In this document: piece by piece, positions 1 to 8,860 of the stretch | Layout of the letters: every line of letters starts with the position of its first letter | Numbering within the stretch: position 1 is the first letter of the stretch | From: Variovorax paradoxus EPS | GTDB taxonomy: Bacteria; Pseudomonadota; Gammaproteobacteria; Burkholderiales; Burkholderiaceae_C | Assembly: GCF_000184745.1 (NCBI RefSeq) | Contig: NC_014931.1 | Coordinates: 1,364,001 to 1,428,000, forward strand | Direction: 5' to 3' | Length of the DNA stretch: 64,000 nt | Position numbers and translations under genes: made by a program | The notes under the pieces: model-generated | The model's database searches: none | Seen by the model: the letters and a program-made list of their open reading frames with translations, nothing else | Told to the model about the DNA's origin: nothing

Positions 1-1
1 C

Positions 2-790
2 AGCAAGACGCTGCCGGTGGCGTCGCTGCGCTATCAGGCGACGCCAGACCTCGCGCTCTACGGCTCCATCGGCCGCGGGTTCGAGACGCCGACGCTCAAC
101 GAACTCTCGTACCGCTCGGGCGGCGCAAGCGGCCTCAACTTCGCGCTGCGGCCATCGGTGAACGACAGCATCGAGGTGGGCGCGAAGGCGCGGCTCGCCG
201 GCGGGCTGCTGACGTCGGCGCTGTTCCAGACGCGCACGCGCGACGAGATCGTGACCGACACCAACGTCGGCGGCCGCGCGACCTTCCAGAACGCGGGGCG
301 CACACGGCGCAACGGCTTCGAACTCGGCTGGCAGCACGAGACGTCGAACCACTGGCGCACGCAGTTGGCCTATACGTGGCTCGATGCGACGTACCGCGAT
401 GCCTTCTGCTCGCCGTCGCCCTGTGCGGCAGCCAACACGGTGGCGGGCGGCAACCGCATTCCGGGCATCGCGCGGCAGTCGCTGTTCGCATCGCTGGGCT
501 GGGTGCCGCCCGAGGGTTGGCGCGCCGGTGTCGAGATGCGCGCGCTCGGGCGTATCCAGGCGAACGACGTCAACACCGCGAGCGCGCCGGGCTATGCCGT
601 CGCGGCGCTGTATGCGGGCTATCTGAGGAAATGGGAGCGTTGGGAGTTCAACGCCTTCGCGCGTGTCGACAACCTGTTCGACCGGCGCTACGTGGGCTCG
701 GTCATCGTCAACGAAGGCAATGCGCGCTATTACGAGCCCGCGCCGGGCCGTAACTGGACGGTGGGCCTGAGCGGTGCGTACCGCTTCTGA
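2..790 (+). CDS. TonB-dependent outer-membrane receptor, C-terminal part (5' end outside window)
   Basis: The reading frame is open from the window edge to TGA at 788-790, giving about 262 residues. The protein has the alternating aromatic and polar pattern of an outer-membrane beta-barrel. It contains GSIGRGFETPTLNEL near the start, a typical receptor barrel segment, VDNLFDRRYVGS near the end, and a terminal Tyr-Arg-Phe, the aromatic C-terminus recognised by the Bam machinery. Family knowledge says such receptors import ferric siderophores, haem, copper or cobalamin using TonB energy. The plug domain and TonB box lie outside the window, so the substrate cannot be inferred. It converges on metK with only 25 bp between the stops and no obvious terminator. 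Confidence 0.9.
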   Translation, partial: SKTLPVASLRYQATPDLALYGSIGRGFETPTLNELSYRSGGASGLNFALRPSVNDSIEVGAKARLAGGLLTSALFQTRTRDEIVTDTNVGGRATFQNAGRTRRNGFELGWQHETSNHWRTQLAYTWLDATYRDAFCSPSPCAAANTVAGGNRIPGIARQSLFASLGWVPPEGWRAGVEMRALGRIQANDVNTASAPGYAVAALYAGYLRKWERWEFNAFARVDNLFDRRYVGSVIVNEGNARYYEPAPGRNWTVGLSGAYRF

Positions 791-815
791 TGACCCACCG
801 TCTTTTTCTATCTAC

Positions 816-2000
816 TTACTTGAGGCCGGCTGCTGCGCGCAGTGCGGGCGCTTGCGTCGTCGCTTCCCAGGTGAACTCGGGCTCTTCGCGGCCGAAGTGG
901 CCGTAGGCGGCGGTCTTCTGGTAGATCGGGCGCAGCAGGTCGAGCATCTGGATGATGCCCTTCGGGCGCAGGTCGAAATGCTCGCGCACGAGTTCGGCGA
1001 TCTTCTCGTCCGAGATCACGCCCGTGCCTTCGGTGTAGACCGTGATGTTCATCGGCTGCGCCACGCCGATCGCGTAGGCCACCTGGATCTGGCACTGGCG
1101 CGCAAGGCCCGCGGCCACGATGTTCTTGGCCACGTAGCGCGCGGCGTAGGCGGCCGAGCGGTCGACCTTCGACGGGTCCTTGCCCGAGAACGCGCCGCCG
1201 CCGTGCGGGCAGGCGCCGCCGTAGGTGTCCACGATGATCTTGCGGCCGGTGAGGCCGCAGTCGCCCTGCGGGCCGCCGATGACGAAGCGGCCGGTCGGGT
1301 TGATCAGGTAGCGCGTGTTCTGCAGCCATTCCTTCGGCAGCACGGGCTTGATGATCTCTTCGATGATGGCTTCGTTGAACGAGGCCTTCATCTTGGTCGA
1401 GGTCTCGCTCTGGTCGGGACTGTGCTGAGTGGAGAGCACCACGGTGTCGATGCTGTGGGGCTTGCCGTCGACATAGCGCATCGTGACCTGGCTCTTGGCG
1501 TCAGGGCGCAGGAACGGCAGGCGGCCGTCCTTGCGCAGCTGGGCCTGGCGCTCCACGAGGCGGTGCGCGTAGTAGATCGGCGCGGGCATCAGCTCGGGCG
1601 TTTCGTCGCAGGCGTAGCCGAACATCAGGCCCTGGTCGCCGGCACCGGTATTCAGGTGGTCGTCGGAGGCGTGGTCCACGCCCTGGGCGATGTCGTTGGA
1701 CTGCTTGTCGTAGCAGACCATCACCGCGCAGCCCTTGTAGTCGATGCCGTACTCGGTGTTGTCGTAACCGATGCGCTTGATGGTGTCGCGCGCGACCTGG
1801 ATGTAGTCGACGTGCGCGTTGGTGGTGATTTCGCCGGCGAGCACCACGAGGCCGGTGTTGGTCAGCGTCTCGGCGGCCACGCGGCTGCGGGGGTCCTGCT
1901 CGAAGATCGCGTCCAGGATGGCGTCCGAAATCTGGTCGGCAACCTTGTCGGGGTGGCCTTCGGAAACGGATTCGGAAGTGAAGAGGAAGTCGTTCGCCAT
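816..2000 (-). CDS. metK: S-adenosylmethionine synthetase
   Basis: MetK makes S-adenosylmethionine from methionine and ATP in the cytoplasm, releasing phosphate and diphosphate. The 394-residue length is normal for the family. Signature elements are SEGHPDK (residues 13-19, ATP site), the GAGDQG segment, and the glycine-rich P-loop GGGAFSGKD in the central domain. The ATG at 2000 is preceded by AAGGAG at good spacing. The gene is divergent from a tandem pair of lipid A acyltransferase genes, an arrangement common in Burkholderiales. The 5' leader is long and structured (separate entry), which suggests post-initiation control. Confidence 0.98.
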   Translation of the reverse strand: MANDFLFTSESVSEGHPDKVADQISDAILDAIFEQDPRSRVAAETLTNTGLVVLAGEITTNAHVDYIQVARDTIKRIGYDNTEYGIDYKGCAVMVCYDKQSNDIAQGVDHASDDHLNTGAGDQGLMFGYACDETPELMPAPIYYAHRLVERQAQLRKDGRLPFLRPDAKSQVTMRYVDGKPHSIDTVVLSTQHSPDQSETSTKMKASFNEAIIEEIIKPVLPKEWLQNTRYLINPTGRFVIGGPQGDCGLTGRKIIVDTYGGACPHGGGAFSGKDPSKVDRSAAYAARYVAKNIVAAGLARQCQIQVAYAIGVAQPMNITVYTEGTGVISDEKIAELVREHFDLRPKGIIQMLDLLRPIYQKTAAYGHFGREEPEFTWEATTQAPALRAAAGLK

Positions 2001-2161
2001 TTTTCAAAGCTCCTTGAAGTTGATTGGCGCGTTGCCAACTCTGCGGAGCCCTGGCGAACGCTTTAGCAGATGCCGAGGAATCGGCGGAACACAATCGCTT
2101 TGCGCTTGTGGTTTGTCGCCCTGCAAGTTGTTCCGTAACTCGGCGACAATTTGCATTCTAT
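2001..2161 (-). promoter_or_regulatory. metK promoter and long structured 5' leader
   Basis: A TAGAAT -10 hexamer lies on the minus strand at about 2161-2156. Transcription from it would give a leader of roughly 150 nt. The leader would contain an 8-bp perfect inverted repeat, TTGTCGCC with GGCGACAA (2149-2142 and 2120-2113), whose loop can pair further (AGTT with AACT). Next comes a GCCGA-TTCC-TCGGC hairpin at 2085-2072, then an arm pair TCTGC/GCAGA at 2070-2066 and 2044-2040, and finally an AAGGAG Shine-Dalgarno sequence before the ATG. I do not recognise a known SAM or SAH riboswitch consensus. Regulation by structure is an inference. Confidence 0.45.
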
Positions 2162-2217
2162 TAGAGCCGCGCAATACCATGCGCGCGCGTCCGTTTTTTG
2201 ACTCCCTTTCCCGTTCA

Positions 2218-3114
2218 ATGATCACCCTGTTTCGCCTGCTCGCCCGCGTGCCGATGCCGTTGATGCATCGCCTGGGCGCCATGCTGGGCTGGCTGGTCTG
2301 GTTCTCTGCGCCGGACTACCGACGCCGATTCAAGGCCAATGCCGAAAGCGCGGGCTTCTCGCCCGATCAATACCGTCCCGCCATCGCCGCCGCTGGTCAC
2401 ATGGCGTCCGAGCTGCCCTGGTTGTGGCTGCGGCCGCAAGGGGAAAGCGTGCTGCCCCGCGTCGTGCGCTGGGAAGGTGTCGAGGCCTTCGAGGCGGCCA
2501 TGCGGGCGAAGAAGGGCGTGATCCTGGTCGCACCGCACCTGGGCAGCTGGGAGATGTGCGGACAGGCGATCGGCGAGCGCTTCTTCGAGGCCTTCGGGCC
2601 GATCACCGCGCTGTTCCGTCCCGCGCGCAAGAAGTGGATGGCCGACCTGATCGCCGCGGGCTCGCGCGACCGGCCGGGCCTGCAGACGCTGCCGACCAAC
2701 AACACCGGCGTGCGCGGCCTGATCCGCACGCTGCGCAGCGGCGGCTACACCGGCATCCTCCCCGACCAGGTGCCGCCAGCGGGGCAGGGCGTGTGGGTGC
2801 CTTTTCTCGGCCGGCCGGCCTACACCATGACCCTGCTCCCGCGCCTCGCGCAGCAGACCGGTGCGGCGTGTTTTCTTAGCGTGTGCGAGCGGCTGCCACG
2901 CGGTGCGGGCTATGTGATCCGCTTCGAACCGATCGTGGGCACGGCGCTGACCGATCCCAAGGCCACCGTCGAAGAAGCGGCCGCAGCAATGAACGACGGC
3001 ATCGGCCGCCTGATCCGCAGCCTGCCCGGCCAGTACGTCTGGGACTACGCGCGCTACAAGGAGCCGCGCGCCGACCGGGCCGTTGCGGCCGTAGCCGGAG
3101 AGCAGACGCCATGA
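2218..3114 (+). CDS. LpxL/HtrB-family lipid A acyltransferase (first of tandem pair)
   Basis: Inner-membrane-associated acyltransferase of the LpxL/LpxM family, which adds secondary acyl chains to Kdo2-lipid A from acyl-ACP. The catalytic H-X4-E motif is visible as APHLGSWE (His107 to Glu112), preceded by the usual KKGVILV strand. An amphipathic N-terminal helix (MITLFRLLAR onward) should anchor it to the membrane. About 298 residues is typical. An in-frame ATG at 2179 would add 13 residues; neither start has a strong ribosome site, and 2218 matches the family N-terminus better. It overlaps the next acyltransferase gene by 4 nt (ATGA), so the two are translationally coupled. Acyl-chain length and specificity cannot be read from the sequence. 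Confidence 0.9.
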   Translation: MITLFRLLARVPMPLMHRLGAMLGWLVWFSAPDYRRRFKANAESAGFSPDQYRPAIAAAGHMASELPWLWLRPQGESVLPRVVRWEGVEAFEAAMRAKKGVILVAPHLGSWEMCGQAIGERFFEAFGPITALFRPARKKWMADLIAAGSRDRPGLQTLPTNNTGVRGLIRTLRSGGYTGILPDQVPPAGQGVWVPFLGRPAYTMTLLPRLAQQTGAACFLSVCERLPRGAGYVIRFEPIVGTALTDPKATVEEAAAAMNDGIGRLIRSLPGQYVWDYARYKEPRADRAVAAVAGEQTP

Positions 3115-3995
3115 GCCTCAGCTCCCGACTCGGTATCGGCTTCATGCGGGTGCTGGCGCCACTGCCCCTGCCGCTGGTGCGCGGCTTCAGCAAGATCCTC
3201 GGTCGCGTGCTGCACACCATCGCCGTGCCGCGGCGGCGCGTGGTCGACCGAAATCTCGCGCTTTGCTTCCCCGAAAAATCCGAGGCCGAGCGCCGCGCCA
3301 TCGCACGCGAGACATTCATCTTTGTCGCGCAGTCATGGCTGGACCGCAGTTGGCTCTGGCATGCGCCGGAGAAGGTGGTGGCGAGCCGGCTCAAGATCGT
3401 GGGCTCCGAGTCCGAGATCCGGGAGATCGCCGAGGGCGATGCGCCGATGATCCTGTTCGCGCCTCACTTCTATGGCCTCGATGCCGCGGCCACCGCGCTC
3501 ACCATGCACACCGCGCGCCCCTCGGCCACGATCTACACGACCCAGCGCGACCCGATGGTCGATGCCTGGATCCGCGAAGGCCGCACGCGCTTCGGCGACG
3601 TGGCGGCGCTCAACCGGGTGGACGGCATAAAGCCCGTGCTCTCGGGCCTGCGCAAGGGCGGGTTGCTGTACCTGCTGCCCGACATGGACTTTGGCCGCGA
3701 CCAGACGATCTTCGTGCCGTTCTATGGCGTGCAAGCCGCGACCGTGCCTTCGCTCTCGCGCTTCGCGCGCCTGGGCAAGGCCAAGGTGGTGCCGGTGGTG
3801 GCGAAGCTCACGCCCGGCGGCTACGAGATCGAAGTGAAGTCGGCGTGGCAGAACTTCCCCACCGACGACGTCGAGGCTGACACGGCCCTCATGAACGAGC
3901 GGCTGCAGGGCTACATCGACACGATGCCGTCGCAGTACTACTGGGTGCATCGCCGCTTCAAGACCCGCCCTGACGGCGAGCCGAAAATCTACTGA
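3111..3995 (+). CDS. LpxL/HtrB-family lipid A acyltransferase (second of tandem pair)
   Basis: A second LpxL-type acyltransferase of 294 residues. The catalytic motif is H-X4-D in APHFYGLD (His119 to Asp124). The protein starts with a hydrophobic segment (residues 8-38), followed by the family motif NLALCFPEKS. It probably adds the other secondary acyl chain to lipid A, after or before the enzyme encoded upstream. The start ATG at 3111 lies inside the stop region of the upstream gene. In many Burkholderiales dapF follows this pair; here a REP-like palindrome and a convergent hydrolase gene follow instead. Confidence 0.9.
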   Translation: MSLSSRLGIGFMRVLAPLPLPLVRGFSKILGRVLHTIAVPRRRVVDRNLALCFPEKSEAERRAIARETFIFVAQSWLDRSWLWHAPEKVVASRLKIVGSESEIREIAEGDAPMILFAPHFYGLDAAATALTMHTARPSATIYTTQRDPMVDAWIREGRTRFGDVAALNRVDGIKPVLSGLRKGGLLYLLPDMDFGRDQTIFVPFYGVQAATVPSLSRFARLGKAKVVPVVAKLTPGGYEIEVKSAWQNFPTDDVEADTALMNERLQGYIDTMPSQYYWVHRRFKTRPDGEPKIY

Positions 3996-4003
3996 AGGCC
4001 AAT

Positions 4004-4063
4004 CCGTTCACGCTGAGCTTGTCGAAGCGCCGCGCAGGGCTTCGACAGGCTCAGCCCGAACGG
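4004..4063. repeat. REP-like extragenic palindrome
   Basis: Two inverted arms of about 24 bp, CCGTTCACGCTGAGCTTGTC and its imperfect complement GACAGGCTCAGCCCGAACGG, flank the centre GAAGCGCCGCGCAGGGCTTC. The element lies between two convergent genes, the second LpxL-type gene and the alpha/beta hydrolase. Elements with the core TTCGACAGGCTCAGCC are widespread extragenic repeats in proteobacterial genomes (family knowledge, from memory). It may also act as a bidirectional transcription barrier. A REP-type transposase is encoded at 27223-27918, but a direct link between them is not shown. Confidence 0.75.
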
Positions 4064-4073
4064 CTTCCAGGAA

Positions 4074-4985
4074 TCAGTTTCGCTGCAGGAAGGCCTCGAT
4101 CTCCCGCGCGACCAGTTGCGGTTGCTCGTGCACGATCCAGTGGGTTGCGTTGGGCACCTTCTTGACCTCGAGCTTCGGCACGTAGTCCTCGAGCCCATCG
4201 AGCAACCCCGGCAGCAGCGCCGCATCGTCCAGCGCCCAGAACACGAAGGTCGGCACGTTCACCGTGAGCCGTTCGTGCGGCAGCACCGGAATGCCGTCGA
4301 TGGTCTGGCCCGGCAGCGGCGGCTTCATCGGTGTCACGCGGTAGAGATTGCAGGCGCCGGTGAGGCCCGCGCCCCAGACCTCGCGGTACTGCTGCTTCAC
4401 TTCTTCAGTGAGCCAGCCGAAGCCGTCGGGGCCGGCCTTCATCAGTGTGAAGAAGGGCCACATGCGCTTGAAGTCGTCGGCTGCGAGCAGCGCTTCGGCG
4501 TCGGGGCGCGCGAGGAAGTTCATGTACGCGCTGGCCTGCTGCTGCGCTGCGCTGTTGCGCAGTTCGCGCGTGAAGGTGCCCGGGTGCGGCGAATTGATGA
4601 TGACCAGCTTGCCGATTTGCGCCGGGAACGCGTTCGCGTAGCCCCAGGCGAAGGCACCACCCCAATCGTGGGCGACCAGCGCAGCCATCTTGCCGTCGGC
4701 GCTTTCGGTGGCGACGAGCTGCTGGATGTCCTGGACCATCAGGTGCGCCTTGTACTCGGCCACTTCGGTCGGCGCGCTCGATTTCTCGAAGCCGCGCAGG
4801 TTGGGCGCCACGCATCGGTAGCCGCCATGGGCGGGGTCGGCGAAGTAATCGAGCAGCTCGTCCCAGATGAACGCGGCCTCGGGAAAGCCGTGCAGGAACA
4901 CCATCAGCGGCTGGCCCGGCTTGCCGCTCGCGCGGCAGCTCAGGGTGGTGCCGTTGGGCAGGCTGCGTTGGAAGGTCTCGATCAT
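4074..4985 (-). CDS. Alpha/beta hydrolase, epoxide hydrolase / haloalkane dehalogenase type
   Basis: A 303-residue cytoplasmic alpha/beta-hydrolase. The oxyanion-hole motif HGFPE is at residues 32-36. The nucleophile elbow is HDWGG (residues 106-110), with Asp107 as the likely nucleophile. An Asp nucleophile in HDWGG is typical of epoxide hydrolases and haloalkane dehalogenases rather than serine esterases. The C-terminal His lies in ATHWIVHEQP, with a preceding FWALDDAAL acid strand. ATG at 4985 has a good AAGGAG. The substrate is unknown; xenobiotic or fatty epoxide hydrolysis is plausible. It sits downstream of engB in the same direction, separated by 83 bp that hold a small palindrome. 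Confidence 0.85.
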   Translation of the reverse strand: MIETFQRSLPNGTTLSCRASGKPGQPLMVFLHGFPEAAFIWDELLDYFADPAHGGYRCVAPNLRGFEKSSAPTEVAEYKAHLMVQDIQQLVATESADGKMAALVAHDWGGAFAWGYANAFPAQIGKLVIINSPHPGTFTRELRNSAAQQQASAYMNFLARPDAEALLAADDFKRMWPFFTLMKAGPDGFGWLTEEVKQQYREVWGAGLTGACNLYRVTPMKPPLPGQTIDGIPVLPHERLTVNVPTFVFWALDDAALLPGLLDGLEDYVPKLEVKKVPNATHWIVHEQPQLVAREIEAFLQRN

Positions 4986-5010
4986 GCTTCGTGTCTCCTT
5001 GGGTTGACTG

Positions 5011-5040
5011 TCGCTATTTTTTTGATAGTGAGCTGAGCAG
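5011..5040. repeat. Small GCTAT...ATAG palindrome of Comamonadaceae type
   Basis: The core GCTATTTTTTTGATAG lies at 5013-5028 in the gap between engB and the hydrolase gene. It is followed by GAGCTGAGCAGG, similar to the CTGCTCGC tail seen near another copy at 36765-36799. Related short AT-cored palindromes in an otherwise GC-rich genome recur in this window at 36765 and 47611. A transcriptional role is possible but not shown. Confidence 0.4.
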
Positions 5041-5068
5041 GCGGGACGGTCAATGCAGCCGTTCGGCC

Positions 5069-5854
5069 TCAGGTTTCTTCCGGTGGCTCCGGTGCTTCCT
5101 GCGGCTCCTGCGATTGGGCCGGCGCAGCGCCGCCTTCCGGATGCACCCACTGCCAGAGCAACTGGGCTGCGTCGCCGACGCCCTGCTTCTTCAGCGCCGA
5201 AAACAGTTTGACCTCGCCGCCGCCGGCCTGGAGTCGCGTAATCGACAGCACCTTGGCGGCTTCGCTGCGCGTGAGCTTGTCGGACTTGGTCAGCAGGATC
5301 AGGAACTTGAGGCCTTGCTGCACGCGCGGGCGGATCACATCGAGCAGGATCTCGTCGAGCTCGGTCAGACCGTGGCGCGGATCGCACATCAGGACAACCC
5401 CTCGCAGGCTTTCGCGTGTGATGAGGTAATTGCCCATCACGCGCTGCCAGCGCAGCTTGGCTTCCTTCGGCACGGCCGCGTAGCCGTAGCCGGGGAGGTC
5501 GGCCAGCACCGCATCGTCGACCTTCTGCTTGCCGATGCCGAACAGGTTGATGTGCTGCGTGCGGCCCGGCGTCTTCGAGGCAAAAGCCAGGCGCGTCTGC
5601 TGCGTGAGGGTGTTGATGGCGGTCGATTTGCCGGCGTTCGATCGGCCGACGAAAGCGATCTCCGGAAGGTCGACCGGAGGCAGGTGTTCCAGCTGCGGAG
5701 CGCTGGTGAGGAAGTGGGCGGTGTGGAGCCAGCCGAGGGCCACGCGCTCGCGTTCGGCGACCTGCGGGTCCGCGGCGGGGGCCGCGCGGGGGGGATAAGC
5801 GGCGGACTTGGCGCGCGGGGAGGTCATCAATGGGCTTTCGGAACGGGGCGCCAT
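5069..5854 (-). CDS. engB: Ribosome biogenesis GTP-binding protein EngB/YsxC
   Basis: EngB is an essential GTPase that assists late assembly of the large ribosomal subunit. The G-motifs are clear: G1 GRSNAGKS, the TPGRTQ switch I region, G3 DLPGYG, G4 TKSD, and a G5-like FSALKKQG. The 261-residue length includes a low-complexity N-terminal extension and an acidic, proline-rich tail (QEPQEAPEPPEE). An internal ATG at 5827 (protein starting MTSPRAK) is an equally plausible start; neither is preceded by a clear ribosome site. The gene is divergent from the cytochrome c4 gene, with a very short shared promoter region. Confidence 0.95.
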   Translation of the reverse strand: MAPRSESPLMTSPRAKSAAYPPRAAPAADPQVAERERVALGWLHTAHFLTSAPQLEHLPPVDLPEIAFVGRSNAGKSTAINTLTQQTRLAFASKTPGRTQHINLFGIGKQKVDDAVLADLPGYGYAAVPKEAKLRWQRVMGNYLITRESLRGVVLMCDPRHGLTELDEILLDVIRPRVQQGLKFLILLTKSDKLTRSEAAKVLSITRLQAGGGEVKLFSALKKQGVGDAAQLLWQWVHPEGGAAPAQSQEPQEAPEPPEET

Positions 5855-5856
5855 TG

Positions 5857-5862
5857 TAGAAT
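5857..5862 (+). promoter_or_regulatory. -10 box of the cytochrome c4 gene
   Basis: TAGAAT followed by CGCGG, a common Burkholderiales -10 context. It lies 35 nt upstream of the cytochrome c4 ATG and overlaps the divergent engB start region. No good -35 hexamer is visible. Confidence 0.5.
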
Positions 5863-5897
5863 CGCGGGGTTTTGCGCCATAAATCTAAGCCCCCGAT

Positions 5898-6572
5898 ATG
5901 AAGTTGTTTGCCAATATTCTGCTTGCAGCCCTCTTGGGTAGTGCAGTCAGCGCGAGTTTTGCAGCCGATGAACATGCAGCGGCCCCCGCGGCGGCGGCAG
6001 CAGCCAAGCCGGCCAAGCCCGATCCCGCCAAGGGCGACACGGTGTTCAATGCAACGCCGGCCAACAGCCAGAGCTGTGCTTCGTGCCACAACGCCGACGG
6101 CAACTCGGCCATCGCGGCCAATCCGAAGCTGGCGCAACAACATCCCGAATACATCCTCAAGCAGCTGCAGGACTTCAAGTCCGGCGCCCGCAAGAGCGCG
6201 ATCATGAAGCCGCTGGCTTCGGCGCTGTCCGAAGAAGACATGCGCAACATCGCCTGGTTCGTCGGCTCGAAGAAGGTCAAGACGGGCTTCTCGAAAGACA
6301 AGGACACCATCGCCCTCGGCGAGAAGATCTACCGCGGCGGCATCGGCGATCGCCAGATCCCCGCCTGCGCCGGCTGCCACAGCCCGAACGGTGCCGGCAT
6401 TCCCGCCCAGTACCCGCGCCTGGGTGGCCAGAACGCCGAGTACACCGTCGCCCAGCTCACGGCCTTCCGCGACAACGTGCGCACCAACAGCCTGCCGATG
6501 ACCGGCGTTGCCGCCAAGCTCAACGACCGTGAAATCAAGGCCGTGGCCGACTACATCGCCGGCCTGCGCTGA
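5898..6572 (+). CDS. Dihaem cytochrome c4
   Basis: A periplasmic dihaem electron carrier of 224 residues. A signal peptide (residues 1-22, ending ASFA) is followed by an Ala/Pro-rich linker. Two homologous cytochrome c domains carry haem motifs CASCH (60-64) and CAGCH (157-161). Methionines such as the one in NSLPMTGVA are candidate sixth ligands. Cytochrome c4 passes electrons towards terminal oxidases. It is followed by a strong terminator and then by resB and ccsA, whose products attach haem to such cytochromes, so the context supports the function. Confidence 0.95.
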   Translation: MKLFANILLAALLGSAVSASFAADEHAAAPAAAAAAKPAKPDPAKGDTVFNATPANSQSCASCHNADGNSAIAANPKLAQQHPEYILKQLQDFKSGARKSAIMKPLASALSEEDMRNIAWFVGSKKVKTGFSKDKDTIALGEKIYRGGIGDRQIPACAGCHSPNGAGIPAQYPRLGGQNAEYTVAQLTAFRDNVRTNSLPMTGVAAKLNDREIKAVADYIAGLR

Positions 6573-6618
6573 CCCTGCGTTTTCCAGCGTGAACTAACCG
6601 CCGACAACAACCCCAAAC

Positions 6619-6666
6619 AAAGGGCGGGCCGATCCAGGAGGATGGCCCGCCCTTTTGCTTTTTTCC
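6619..6666 (+). terminator. Rho-independent terminator after cytochrome c4
   Basis: The arms AAGGGCGGGCC (6620-6630) and GGCCCGCCCTT (6644-6654) form an 11-bp stem with a 13-nt loop. They are followed by TTGCTTTTTT. This is the clearest intrinsic terminator in the first 30 kb, and it separates cytochrome c4 from resB. Confidence 0.9.
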
Positions 6667-6688
6667 CCTTTTTTCCAGCGCTCCACCG

Positions 6689-8860
6689 ATGTCAGTTTCC
6701 ACCCATGGCCTTCGCGTTCATCGCGGCCCGCAAGTGCTTCGCGCGGCGGTGGAGCTGTTCTCGTCGATGCGCTTCGCGATCGCGCTGCTCACCGTCATCT
6801 GCATCGCCTCGATCATCGGCACGGTCATCAAGCAGCACGAGCCGATCAACAACTACATCAACCAGTTCGGGCCGTTCTGGGCGGAGTTCTTCCGCGCGGC
6901 GCGGCTCGATTCGATCTACAGCGCCTGGTGGTTCCTGCTGATCCTGCTGTTCCTGGTGATCAGTACCACGCTGTGCATCGCGCGCAACACGCCCCGCATC
7001 CTGATTGACCTGAAGACCTTCAAGGAAGATATCCGCGCGCAGAGCCTGAAGGCCTTCGGCCAGCGCGCCGAGAACACGTTGGCGGAAACGCCGGATGCCG
7101 CCGCCAATCGCATCGGCCAACTGCTGGTGAGCGGCGGCTGGAAGGTCAAGCTGCAGCAGCGTGAGGGTTCAGGCGACGGCAAGGCCGCGCCGGGCTGGAT
7201 GGTCGCCGCGCGTGCCGGTGGCGCCCACAAGCTGGGGTACATCGCGGCGCACAGCGCCATCGTGCTGGTGTGCATTGGCGGCCTGCTCGACGGCGACCTC
7301 GTGGTGCGCGCGCAGACCTGGTTCAACGGCAAGAGCGTGTTTACCGGCGGCGGCATGATCGCCGACGTGGCGCCGGAGCACCGGCTCTCGGTCAACAACC
7401 CGACCTTCCGCGGCAACATCCTCGTGCCCGAGGGCGGGCAGGGCAGCGTGGCCATCCTGAACCAGGCCGACGGCGTGCTGCTGCAGGAGCTGCCGTTCTC
7501 CATCGAGCTCAAGAAGTTCATCGTCGATTACTACTCGACGGGCATGCCCAAGCTCTTCGCGAGCGAGGTGGTGCTGCACGACCGCGAGACCGGCGCGCAG
7601 GTGCCGGCGCGCATCGAGGTGAACCATCCCGCGAGCTACAAGGGCGTGGAGATCTACCAGTCGAGCTTCGACGACGGCGGCTCCAAGGTGAAGCTCAAGG
7701 CGGTGCCGATGGCGGCCGCGGCCAAGCCCTTCGAGGTCGAGGGGATCATCGGCGGCCCGAGCACCGAGATCACCAACGGCAAGGACAAGCTCACGCTCGA
7801 ATACGCCGCGCTGCGGGTGATCAACGTCGAGAATTTCGCCGAAGGCGGCGCCATGGGAAGCGGCGCGGACGTGCGCAAGGTCGACTTGCGCCACAGCCTC
7901 GAGTCGCGCCTGGGCGCGGCGAACAAGACCAACAAGCCCAAGGTGCTGCGCAACATCGGCCCAAGCATCGGCTACAAGCTGCGCGACGCCGCCGGGCAGG
8001 CGCGGGAATACCAGAACTACATGGTGCCGGTCGACACCGGCGACGGCCAACCGGTGTTCCTGCTGGGCATGCGCGAGAAGCCCGAAGACCCGTTCCGCTA
8101 CCTGCGCGTACCGGCCGACGAGCAGGGCTCCATGGACGGCTTTGTTCGCATGCGCACCGCGCTTGCCGACCCCGACACCCGCGCGCGCGCCATCGAGCGC
8201 TACATCGCCAAGGCGACCGATCCGAAGCGGCCCGAAATGGCCGAGCAACTGCGCGTGTCGGCCACCCGGGCCCTCGCGCTGTTCTCGGGAAGCGAACGCG
8301 CCCGTGCCGATGCCACGACGGCCGGCGGCTGGCAGGCGATCGCCGAATTCATGGAAGTCAACGTGCCCGAGGCCGAGCGCGAACGCGCCGGCGCGGTGCT
8401 GGTGCGCATCCTCAACGACGTGTTGTTCGAAGTGCTCAACCTGAGCCGCGAAGGCGCAGGCCTCGCGGCCGTGCCGAGCGACGACAAATCGCAGGCCTAC
8501 CTCACCCAGGCGGTGCTGGCCATCAGCGATGCGCACTTCTACCCGGCGCCGGTCGCGATGATGATGACCGACTTCACCCAGGTGCAGGCCAGCGTGTTCC
8601 AGGTGGCGCGCGCCCCTGGGAAGAACGTCGTCTATCTCGGGTGTCTGTTGCTCATCGTCGGGATTTTTGCCATGCTGTACGTGCGCGAGCGGCGCCTCTG
8701 GGTGTGGCTCACGCCCGATGGAGCGGCTTCCGGAGACAACGCAACGGCCGCCACGATGGCCTTCTCGGTCAACCGCAAGACGATCGACAGCGACCGCGAA
8801 TTCGAGCATCTCAAGCACAAGCTGCTCGCACTGGACAAAGAACCAACGGCGACAAAATGA
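6689..8860 (+). CDS. resB: Cytochrome c biogenesis protein ResB (Ccs1)
   Basis: ResB is the large partner of CcsA in system II cytochrome c maturation, which exports haem and attaches it to apocytochromes outside the inner membrane. The 723-residue protein has the family layout. N-terminal membrane helices lie near residues 27-48 and 72-92, with a third near 185-205. A large periplasmic domain follows, containing VNHPASYKGVEIYQSSF, and a last helix lies near residues 645-665. The ATG at 6689 follows the terminator closely; no clear ribosome site is visible. It overlaps ccsA by 4 nt, so both subunits are translationally coupled. Confidence 0.95.
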   Translation: MSVSTHGLRVHRGPQVLRAAVELFSSMRFAIALLTVICIASIIGTVIKQHEPINNYINQFGPFWAEFFRAARLDSIYSAWWFLLILLFLVISTTLCIARNTPRILIDLKTFKEDIRAQSLKAFGQRAENTLAETPDAAANRIGQLLVSGGWKVKLQQREGSGDGKAAPGWMVAARAGGAHKLGYIAAHSAIVLVCIGGLLDGDLVVRAQTWFNGKSVFTGGGMIADVAPEHRLSVNNPTFRGNILVPEGGQGSVAILNQADGVLLQELPFSIELKKFIVDYYSTGMPKLFASEVVLHDRETGAQVPARIEVNHPASYKGVEIYQSSFDDGGSKVKLKAVPMAAAAKPFEVEGIIGGPSTEITNGKDKLTLEYAALRVINVENFAEGGAMGSGADVRKVDLRHSLESRLGAANKTNKPKVLRNIGPSIGYKLRDAAGQAREYQNYMVPVDTGDGQPVFLLGMREKPEDPFRYLRVPADEQGSMDGFVRMRTALADPDTRARAIERYIAKATDPKRPEMAEQLRVSATRALALFSGSERARADATTAGGWQAIAEFMEVNVPEAERERAGAVLVRILNDVLFEVLNLSREGAGLAAVPSDDKSQAYLTQAVLAISDAHFYPAPVAMMMTDFTQVQASVFQVARAPGKNVVYLGCLLLIVGIFAMLYVRERRLWVWLTPDGAASGDNATAATMAFSVNRKTIDSDREFEHLKHKLLALDKEPTATK

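Noticed and set aside
2001..2161. Known SAM or SAH riboswitch before metK
   Set aside because: Hairpins are present, but I cannot match the sequence to any known class consensus, so only an unclassified leader is reported.
7169..8818. Long antisense frames opposite resB, ccsA (8632-10041) and aroK/aroB (21504-23081)
   Set aside because: They are shadows of strongly conserved genes, have no recognisable domains and end or start at arbitrary points.
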